In this document: in pieces, positions 55,001 through 60,402 of the stretch
Layout of the letters: each line of letters begins with the position of its first letter
Numbering within the stretch: position 1 is the stretch's first letter
Assembly (NCBI GenBank): GCA_963804825.1
Contig: CAWDRV010000001.1
Location: 310,001-374,000 of the forward strand
Direction of reading: 5' to 3'
Length of the DNA: 64,000 nt
Source of the DNA: JBKQVT01 sp963804825
GTDB taxonomy: Bacteria > Planctomycetota > Planctomycetia > Pirellulales > Thermoguttaceae
The notes under the pieces: model-generated
What the model was told of the DNA's origin: nothing
Seen by the model: only the letters and a program-made list of their open reading frames with translations
Database searches by the model: none
Position numbers and translations under genes: made by a program

Positions 55001-55198
55001 TACGACTACGTCAACGGCGGTTGGGTTTCGCTCCAGTCCGTGCTGGGCGGCAGCAACGAGGTGGCCTTCGACGGCGGCTTTCTCGCGCAGGAGGCCATTC
55101 CGGAACCTTCCGCGTGGGCGCTGCTGGCCGCCGCGGCCGGTTTCATCTTTTGTATCCGACGGAGGCTTCTTTGGGATGGGACCTTAACGCGGAGGTGA
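52058..55198 (+). CDS. PEP-CTERM protein with five 145-residue repeats
   Basis: A 1046-residue secreted protein. The GTG start at 52058 overlaps the kinase stop and is preceded by AAAGGAG. The signal peptide region is VLLGLGAAGLACLVAAAGSA. SWNTASNWSPAVVP is typical of autotransporter-like PEP-CTERM proteins. Residues ~145-870 consist of five repeats of 144-145 residues starting at DAESGAQVALPALTQIT, each with LLDLSHVTT, GGEVNLHNLLSVTS and GTIDVSGLGGGASNSGVG blocks; a beta-helix is likely. The C-terminus is a PEP-CTERM sorting tail, IPEPSAWALLAAAAGF then RRR. It is probably exported and anchored as a cell-surface or matrix protein under control of the sigma/kinase pair. Confidence 0.88.
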   Translation: MTINSVRACHRFLGRSSRLVLLGLGAAGLACLVAAAGSAAASTPVSYVGPSNGSWNTASNWSPAVVPANSGASQFTVTVASNPVVFNLAGNTTINDLILSKSLQLNSGCNLTVANQLSLSTASITANGGNFTANGPATTATAISLDAESGAQVALPALAQITINNDPFAELQANGASSLLDLSQVTTIADNDPFTTVQAGSGGEVNLHNLLSVTSTSGNTLGLTASGGTIDVSGLGGGASNSGVGSVTLSNSGTVLWGSPTSLNTLSLKVTGTGNTIDLSHIATGTAVSLDAESGAQVALPALTQITDTDSGGLQANGTGSLLDLSHVTTMAINFLGAISVQAGSGGKVDLHNLLSVSSTNGNTAGLTASGGTIDVSGLGGGASNSGVGSVTLVNSGTVLWGSPTSLNNLSLTVRGTGNTIDLSHIATGTAVSFDAESGAQVALPALTQITDIDSGPLQANGTGSLLDLSHVTTMAINFFGAINVQASNGGEVDLHNLLSVTSTSGNTAGLTAYAGGTIDVSGLGGGVSNSGVGSVTLSSSGTVLWGSPTSLNTLSLTVRGTGNTIDVSQVATGTSVSFDAESGAQVVLPALTQITDNNVFFGGLQANGANSLLDLSHVTTMAVNTLGTNVQAGSGGEVNLHNLLSVTSSSGNTLGLTASGGTIDVSSLGGGASNSGVGSVTLSNSGTVLWGSPTSLNNLSLTITGAGNTIALSQIATATDVSFDAESGAQVVLPALTQITANNSGELQANGTGSLLDLSHVTTFALNTFVTGVKAGSGGKVNLHNLLSITGVNGNTASLTASGGTIDASSLSAGPGSFQVQSGGSLLLASLNLHSSSLTVSGSGSTLTLQGNLYTDTTSSLSLGASTTVYVGGSLSNAATNEASWTASSATADFIGLGQHTLEVAGLDLGAVSPGNSGNFGLGQLVVGQSNSPATLTLVDLLNNGNRSDGNEALYLFGSGSSPGLSLLDGSTLVLNHLDAYDYVNGGWVSLQSVLGGSNEVAFDGGFLAQEAIPEPSAWALLAAAAGFIFCIRRRLLWDGTLTRR
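52493..54530. repeat. Five near-identical tandem DNA repeats inside the PEP-CTERM gene
   Basis: The segment GACGCCGAGAGCGGGGC (GATGCCGAAAGCGGGGC in the first) recurs at 52493, 52928, 53360, 53795 and 54230, a period of 432-435 bp. The repeats are very similar at DNA level, which implies recent amplification or gene conversion. Confidence 0.85.
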
Positions 55199-55525
55199 AA
55201 AGGGTAGAGTCGAGAGGCGGCGCCGGAAGTTTCGGAGACAAATTACTTGATTCGTGTCTTTCTTGTTCGGGGGGAGAGGCCCCCAGTAAGCGCGCCTGTC
55301 CCCCTTTCTCCCCTGGGAAAGGAGGAGGCAAACAACACCGTTCTTGGCCGCAGGGGTTCAAAAGGAGTCGGCAGTCTTTGATTTGCTCAGATCGCAAGAA
55401 ACAAAGACTCCGACCCCTTTAGAATCCCCCCGAAAGGGGCGTCGGTGGTGCCGTTCTGACCCGCCCCTCGGTCGGGTTCGGCGGAGCGGCACCGGGCGGC
55501 ACCATTTTTTTGCATCGAGACACCA
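55199..55525. other. Intergenic region before the radical SAM cassette
   Basis: About 325 bases containing the first 80-bp direct repeat (55225-55304) and a second palindromic GC-rich stretch near 55425-55500. No gene. The promoter of the radical SAM cassette should lie here but I cannot identify it. Confidence 0.45.
55225..55304. repeat. 80-bp direct repeat, left copy
   Basis: Begins GGAAGTTTCGGAGACAAATT, continues with ATTCGTGTCTTTCTTGTTCG and the hairpin GGGGGAGAGGCCCCC, and ends CTGTCCCCC. The right copy at 60218-60297 has the same length and orientation, with only a few base changes. Confidence 0.85.
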
Positions 55526-56906
55526 ATGCCCAAGATCGTATTCCATTCCTATCGCGGTAACCCATGGGAATTCGATATTGTCTCCCGTAGGATTGCCCCA
55601 GCCGATCCTTCCCGCTCCCCGAAACCCCATCAGGCAACGGACGGAAGGTTCTTTAGCGACATGTGCGGCATGTCCCGTGAACAGTTCGATGACCAGATCA
55701 ACAATCACGCCGAAATCCTGATTCTGAACGTCACGGATCGCTGCAACCTTCGCTGCAAGTATTGCGCAGTTCTCCGGGGCCTATTGCGGCCAGCGGGTTC
55801 ACGGCTCTGCCACCATGAGCCTCGATACCGCGATGCGCGGCATTGACCAGTTCATTGCCCGCACCGGGAAGACGCTCCAGAATCCGGAAAAGAAGCTGTC
55901 GATCGGTTTCTATGGCGGTGAACCGCTGCTGGCCTTCGACCTGATCCGTGAGGTTCTCGACAGGGTGCATGGGGCCGGGTATTCGCAGCTCGCCGGGCGC
56001 CTCGCCCACTCCATCACGACGAACGGGACCCTGCTGGACGAGGAGAAGATTGAGGTTCTCTCGAAATATGGCGTTTCCGTGCAACTCAGTATTGACGGCC
56101 CGCAGGAACTCCACGACCGCAACCGCGTTTGGCCCGATGGTTCGGGGACGTTCGGAACCGTGATGAGCAACCTGGAACGCGCTAGCCAACGGTTTCCCGA
56201 CTTCTTCGCGTCCCTCGACTACATTGTCACGATCTTCGCGCCGTGCCGTTACCTCCAGCGCACCGCGTTCTTCGACTCGCATCCACTCTTCCAGGGCCAC
56301 CAGTTCCGCGTCACGTCGGTGGCCATGGGGAACTGCGATCTGGCTTTCGACACTTCCGAGGAAGAAAAGGACCGCGTCGAGTTTGCCGCGCTGCTGCGGC
56401 AGCTTCATCGCAAAGCCGTGGGGCGAGATACCGCGGGCGCCGCGTTCGAGTCCGGGCTCGTGTCCCAGAACCTCGCGCGATTCCGCCAGGCCCAAGGTGA
56501 GACGGGCACGTCAACCCTCGCCCCCAATGGGTGTTGCATCCCCGGTCAGCGGCGCATCTTGCTGTTGACGGATGGCCGCTACCACCTCTGCGACAAGGTC
56601 ACGCAAAACGAGCGGTTGTCGCTGGGAGACACGAATTCCGGCGTTTGTGCGGACCGCGCGTGGAAGATCTACAACGATTACCTGGCACTAAGCCGCGACG
56701 ACTGCCTGAGCTGCCCGCTTGGAAACATCTGTAGTTACTGCCCGGCGTCCGCTCTTCAGGGCGAGTATTTGGGCATTGACCAGAAGCGATGTCAATGCGC
56801 CTCGAACCTGCCGTACACCAAGCAACTGCTTGAACTCTATGCGTCCATCGTGGAAGACGTGCCGCAAGAAGACCTTGACAGGTGGATTGCGCCACGGCTA
56901 ACTTAA
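55526..56906 (+). CDS. Radical SAM/SPASM peptide maturase (frame broken)
   Basis: A ~459-residue radical SAM enzyme. The [4Fe-4S] motif CNLRCKYC (Cys73, 77, 80) follows ILILNVTDR. The frame changes near 55768; the restored sequence reads FSGAYCGQRVHGSATMSLDT. Later core motifs are FYGGEPLLAFDLI, TTNGTLLD and LSIDGPQELHD. The SPASM region has CCIPG, CDKV, DDCLSCPLGNICSYC and KRCQC, enough cysteines for two auxiliary clusters. SPASM enzymes of this kind make thioether, C-C or epimerised bonds in ribosomal peptides. Four small peptide genes and an ABC exporter follow. The break may be an indel error. The N-terminal ~65 residues do not look like a known leader-binding domain. Confidence 0.88.
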
Positions 56907-57015
56907 AATAACGACCTTGTGGTCTTTGGAAAGGAAGTTGGGAGCCGCAGTAGACCATGCGCGTCACGTTTTGAATGGTGGCGTCTTAGAAGCACCAAGT
57001 CAAAGGAGACCAGTC

Positions 57016-57192
57016 ATGTGCGGGTGCAGTTGTCAGTGTTCATGTACAGAGGATAACAACATTTGGGGGGGGATGCAATCGGCTGCGTATGAGGCTTCCT
57101 GGTCAAGCCAGTACAGCATACAAAGAATGCTGCCGGGGATGAGGCTGAAGTTCCTGCAGAACGCCATCGCCGAGCTGGTAATCGTGGACTGA
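57016..57192 (+). CDS. Putative modified-peptide precursor 1
   Basis: A 58-residue peptide. Cysteines occupy positions 2, 4, 6, 8 and 10 (MCGCSCQCSC), followed by a polar middle and the conserved tail PGMRLKFLQNAIAELVIVD. AAAGGAGA lies upstream of the ATG at 57016. It is the first of four paralogous peptide genes after the radical SAM gene, so it is the likely substrate. Its leader and coding region form a 254-bp unit duplicated as precursor 2. No N-terminal leader is visible, because the cysteine block starts right at the initiator. Confidence 0.75.
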   Translation: MCGCSCQCSCTEDNNIWGGMQSAAYEASWSSQYSIQRMLPGMRLKFLQNAIAELVIVD

Positions 57193-57269
57193 TGTGAACC
57201 GCAGCAGACCATGCGTGTCACGTTTTGAATTGTGGCGCCTTAGAAACACCAAGTCAAAGGAGACCAGTT

Positions 57270-57446
57270 ATGTGTTCGTGCGGTTGTCAGTGTTCATGTG
57301 TAGGGGATAGCGGGGATGGTGTTGTGGATTACGGGACGACACAGGGTGCAAATGCGGGCGCCTCTGCCGGCCAGCAAAATACGATGCCCGGGATGAGCCT
57401 GAAGTTCCTGCGGAACGCCATCGCCGAACTGGTAATCGTCGACTGA
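57270..57446 (+). CDS. Putative modified-peptide precursor 2
   Basis: A 58-residue paralogue of precursor 1, exactly 254 bp downstream. Cysteines are again at 2, 4, 6, 8 and 10 (MCSCGCQCSC). The middle is Gly/Ala/Asp-rich and quite different from precursor 1. The tail PGMSLKFLRNAIAELVIVD is almost identical. The upstream DNA (AAAGGAGACCAGTTATG) is nearly the same as for precursor 1. Variable middle with conserved ends is the pattern expected for precursor peptides recognised by one enzyme. Confidence 0.75.
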   Translation: MCSCGCQCSCVGDSGDGVVDYGTTQGANAGASAGQQNTMPGMSLKFLRNAIAELVIVD

Positions 57447-57495
57447 GTTGTCGTCGTCAAGACCGGGGCGGAAGAGGCGCCCTTTCCGCTCTAAG

Positions 57496-57594
57496 CTGCC
57501 GTACACCAAGCAACTGCTGGAACTCTATGCGTTCATCGTGGAAGACATGCCGCAAGGAGACCTTGCTATGTGGATTGCGCCACGGCTAGAATGA
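57496..57594 (+). pseudogene. Remnant of the radical SAM gene 3' end
   Basis: A 99-bp segment that reads LPYTKQLLELYAFIVEDMP, then QGDLAMWIAPRLE and stop. It repeats the last ~33 codons of the radical SAM gene (56811-56906: LPYTKQLLELYASIVEDVP...WIAPRL) with few changes. It shows that an ancestral duplication copied the enzyme's 3' end together with a peptide gene. Confidence 0.85.
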
Positions 57595-57693
57595 TGCCGT
57601 TTTCGCGTGCCACGAAATGGGGTGAACGGGCAGTAGGGAATCCGCGTGACCTGTCGCGTCAATTCAACGACACAAGGTAGCAGGAGAGTGACC

Positions 57694-57951
57694 ATGTCTA
57701 ATTCTAGTTGCCAATGTGCATGTCCGGATGAGGACCTCACATACGGCAGTACTCAAAATGCAAGGTACACAGGCCGGTCTGCTGGCGAAGAACTCGCGTC
57801 CAAGCCCGGGATGAGCCTGGAGTTCTTGCGGGACGCCATCGCGGAGCTGGAAATCGTTCGACTGAGTTGTCGTCAAGAGCGACGCGGAAGAGACGCCCTT
57901 TCCGCTCCAAGAGGCCGTAGCCGTAGGGTGGGTCGAGCGGCGAAGCCGTGA
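57694..57951 (+). CDS. Putative modified-peptide precursor 3, extended by an indel
   Basis: The open frame is 85 residues. It starts MSNSSCQCAC, with Cys at 6, 8 and 10 only. The tail KPGMSLEFLRDAIAELEIV matches the family. In precursor 2 the next codons are GAC TGA; here an extra T (near 57857) gives CGA CTG and the frame reads on ~30 codons into a palindromic repeat. Without the extra base the peptide would be ~57 residues, like the others. Ribosome binding site GCAGGAGAG lies before the ATG at 57694. Confidence 0.7.
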   Translation: MSNSSCQCACPDEDLTYGSTQNARYTGRSAGEELASKPGMSLEFLRDAIAELEIVRLSCRQERRGRDALSAPRGRSRRVGRAAKP

Positions 57952-58019
57952 GCCCCACCAGAACTCGCAGGAGACCGATGGTGGGGCTCGCCGCCAAGGC
58001 GGCTCGACCCACCCTACGG
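57921..58019. repeat. Palindromic repeat between precursors 3 and 4
   Basis: A 99-bp imperfect palindrome with perfect 18-base arms (CCGTAGGGTGGGTCGAGC and its complement) and inner hairpins such as GTGAGCCCCACC/GGTGGGGCTC. It provides the stop codon of the extended precursor 3 frame. It is probably a REP/MITE-like insertion. Confidence 0.8.
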
Positions 58020-58109
58020 TTGCTGCCATGAAAGGACGTGAGCGGCCGATAGAGAATCCGCGTGACTTGTTGCGTTGCTGTAACGAAACCAGGTAATAGG
58101 AGGGTGAAT

Positions 58110-58322
58110 ATGTGTAACTTTGGTTGTTTTTGCCAATGTGGTTGTTCCGATGACAGCGCCCAATACGGTTCATCCGGTGGTGTGGACAGTGGAGTCAACA
58201 ACGGCCAAAGCGCTATGGGATTCGTGTCCAAGCCCGAAATCGGCATGGAGCTCTTGTGGGACGCCATCGCGGGGCTGGAAATCGTTGATGAGCCTATCCT
58301 TCTTACGCAAGAGGCTGGTTGA
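58110..58322 (+). CDS. Putative modified-peptide precursor 4
   Basis: A 70-residue member. Cysteines are at 2, 6, 8, 10 and 12 (MCNFGCFCQCGC). The tail is more divergent (KPEIGMELLWDAIAGLEIVD) and is followed by ten extra residues ending LLTQEAG. TAGGAGGGTG precedes the ATG at 58110. Upstream DNA (GAATCCGCGTGAC...) matches that of precursor 3. Just after it, out of frame, lies another partial copy of the tail (VELEIV at ~58320), a further sign of repeated duplication. The ABC exporter gene follows. Confidence 0.72.
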   Translation: MCNFGCFCQCGCSDDSAQYGSSGGVDSGVNNGQSAMGFVSKPEIGMELLWDAIAGLEIVDEPILLTQEAG

Positions 58323-58417
58323 GCTGGAAATCGTTGCCCGATGAACGGCGCAAGGGCAGAAGGCGGGAGCGACTGACCGCCTGCTGTCTGTCGCCGTCAA
58401 AGCTGTTGAGGTGTGAT

Positions 58418-60199
58418 GTGTTGACGAAGCACGTAACGAGAAATGCCTTTTTACTGCCCCCGTTGCGGGTGTGGTTGGCCAGCGTGCCGCTGTTGGTCTT
58501 GAAACAGCTCCCCTTGTGGCTGACGCCCCTGCTGGTGTGCCAAGTCATCAATGCGGCCGTGTCGGCGGATGAGCACGTCGCCGGGCGTCTGGCCATGCTC
58601 AGCGCCGGCATGGTGGTGCTGCTGGTTGTGGGAGCGGCAGCGGGACAACTCCTCGGCGCGCTCTTAAGCAGCAGTTCGCGGCAAGGCGAGAGCCGGCTCC
58701 GCATGGCCGTGGTCGCCAAACTGCACGAGTTGTCTGCTTCCTTCCACGACAATGCCTCTGCCGGGGCGCTGCACCTCAAGGTCCTGAAGGACGCGTCGAC
58801 AATCCAAGCCTTTCAGGCTCAGGTCATCACCACGACCATGGAGGCACTGTGCATGGCTGCGGCTGCGATGCTCACCCCCCTGCTTTGCGGCAGGGGCGTC
58901 GTCGTGCTCCTCTATCTGGCCGCGGCGCCGCCGCTGGTTGCCGTGAAGCAGTTGTTCGCCAAAGGCTTTCGGAACAACGTGCGTGTCTATCGCGAAACGC
59001 TTGAGCGGATGTCTTCGAGGCTCGGGGAGATGCTCGACATGATCCCCCTGGCGTGTGCACACGGCGTCCAGCGGGCAGAAATGGCGATGCTTGCCGAGAG
59101 AATTCAGGACGCCCGGCAGTGTGGCCGTCAGATGGACGTGTCGCTTTCACGCTATACCGGCCTGCTCATAGTGACCATGCAAATCGCCTTTACGGCGTCG
59201 CTCGGACTGGCCGGCTGGTTCGCGTGGCGCAGGACGATCTCGCCGGGCGAAATCACGATGTACTGCACCTACTTCATGTTGCTCACCGGCGCGGTGTCGG
59301 CCGTGATGGCGCAGTACCCGGCACTGACCAACGCGAGGGAGGCCGTCCGCTCCATCCGCGAAGTTCTCGATTGCCAGGACGTGGAGCCGAACGAGGGTCG
59401 CATCGCGGTCAAGTCCGTGGAAGGGGCAGTCCGGTTCGAGGGTGTGGAGTTTTCGTATCCGGGCCTGAGCCTGCCCGCAGTGTCAGACTTGAACCTGGAG
59501 GTGCGCCCGGGGGAAACCCTAGCCGTGGTGGGAAGGTCGGGCGCCGGCAAAACCACCCTGATGAGTCTGATCATCGGCTTTCGGCGACCGACATCCGGCA
59601 GGATCTTCCTCGACGGACTTGACATGGCAACGCTCGATTTGCGGACCTTCAGACGCTTTTTGTCCTTGGTCCCCCAGAACGTGGTCCTCCATTCCGGCAG
59701 CATTCGGGAGAATATCCTCTTCGGCATGGCGGATGTACGCGAGGACGCGCTCCATGCGGCAATTCGCATGGCGAACGTCGCGGAATTCGTGGAACGTCTG
59801 CCGAGAGGGTTGGATACGCTGGTTGGGGAGCATGGTGCCAAGCTCTCCGCCGGGCAACGCCAGCGAATCGCCATCGCGCGTGCCGTGGTGCGCAATCCGA
59901 AGATACTCATACTCGACGAGGCGGCATCCTCGTTGGATCCTATCTCGGAGGGACTCGTTCGCGAAGCCATCAAGAAGGCGTCGCGTGGCCGGACAACCTT
60001 CATCGTGGCGCACTCCTTGTCGAGCGTTCGCCATGCCGATTGTATCGTGGTCATGAAACATGGCAAAATCATCGAGGCAGGGAGCTATGACGAACTCTCC
60101 TGCCAAGACAGCGAATTCGTGCGGATCTTTGGTCCGCAGCGACGTTCCCTTGACATCGGTTGCGAGGTGACGCCTTCCGAAATGAGCGTCCGTTCGTAA
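58418..60199 (+). CDS. ABC exporter (TM domain plus ATPase) without peptidase domain
   Basis: A ~593-residue type I ABC exporter. About six TM helices (for example LSAGMVVLLVVGAAAGQLLG and LLIVTMQIAFTASLGLAGWF) precede an ATPase with Walker A VVGRSGAGKTTLMS, Q-loop SLVPQNVVLHSGSIREN, signature LSAGQRQRIAIARA, Walker B ILILDEAASSLDP and switch His IVAHSLSSV. There is no N-terminal C39 peptidase domain, so peptide cleavage, if any, needs another enzyme. GAGGTG precedes GTG at 58418 (TTG at 58421 also possible). It closes the radical SAM/peptide operon and probably exports the product. Confidence 0.88.
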   Translation: MLTKHVTRNAFLLPPLRVWLASVPLLVLKQLPLWLTPLLVCQVINAAVSADEHVAGRLAMLSAGMVVLLVVGAAAGQLLGALLSSSSRQGESRLRMAVVAKLHELSASFHDNASAGALHLKVLKDASTIQAFQAQVITTTMEALCMAAAAMLTPLLCGRGVVVLLYLAAAPPLVAVKQLFAKGFRNNVRVYRETLERMSSRLGEMLDMIPLACAHGVQRAEMAMLAERIQDARQCGRQMDVSLSRYTGLLIVTMQIAFTASLGLAGWFAWRRTISPGEITMYCTYFMLLTGAVSAVMAQYPALTNAREAVRSIREVLDCQDVEPNEGRIAVKSVEGAVRFEGVEFSYPGLSLPAVSDLNLEVRPGETLAVVGRSGAGKTTLMSLIIGFRRPTSGRIFLDGLDMATLDLRTFRRFLSLVPQNVVLHSGSIRENILFGMADVREDALHAAIRMANVAEFVERLPRGLDTLVGEHGAKLSAGQRQRIAIARAVVRNPKILILDEAASSLDPISEGLVREAIKKASRGRTTFIVAHSLSSVRHADCIVVMKHGKIIEAGSYDELSCQDSEFVRIFGPQRRSLDIGCEVTPSEMSVRS

Positions 60200-60217
60200 A
60201 CACTTACTTAGTTCCGG

Positions 60218-60297
60218 GGAAGTTCCGGGGACACATTACTTAATTCGTGTCTTTTTTGTTCGGGGGGAGAGGCCCCCAGTAAGCGCGACTGTCCCCC
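60218..60297. repeat. 80-bp direct repeat, right copy
   Basis: Same orientation and length as the copy at 55225-55304, beginning GGAAGTTCCGGGGACACATT and ending CTGTCCCCC. It includes the hairpin GGGGGAGAGGCCCCC. The pair is 4993 bp apart and encloses the radical SAM, precursor and exporter genes. Confidence 0.85.
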
Positions 60298-60402
60298 TTG
60301 CTCCCCCCCGGAACTCCGACTATTGACGAGGGATTTGTGCGGCGGTATCCTCGGAAGTGGGGCTCTCTTCGCCTTTTCAGGTCTACACAGGAGGCGGCAA
60401 AG

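Noticed and set aside
57016..58322. Assignment of the peptides to the SCIFF or sactipeptide classes
   Set aside because: SCIFF peptides carry cysteines toward the C-terminus and sactipeptides have an N-terminal leader. Here the cysteines are at the very N-terminus and the conserved part is C-terminal.
55225..60297. Interpretation of the 80-bp direct repeats as transposon ends
   Set aside because: No transposase or integrase lies between them, they are direct and not inverted, and no target duplication was seen. They are reported only as flanking repeats.
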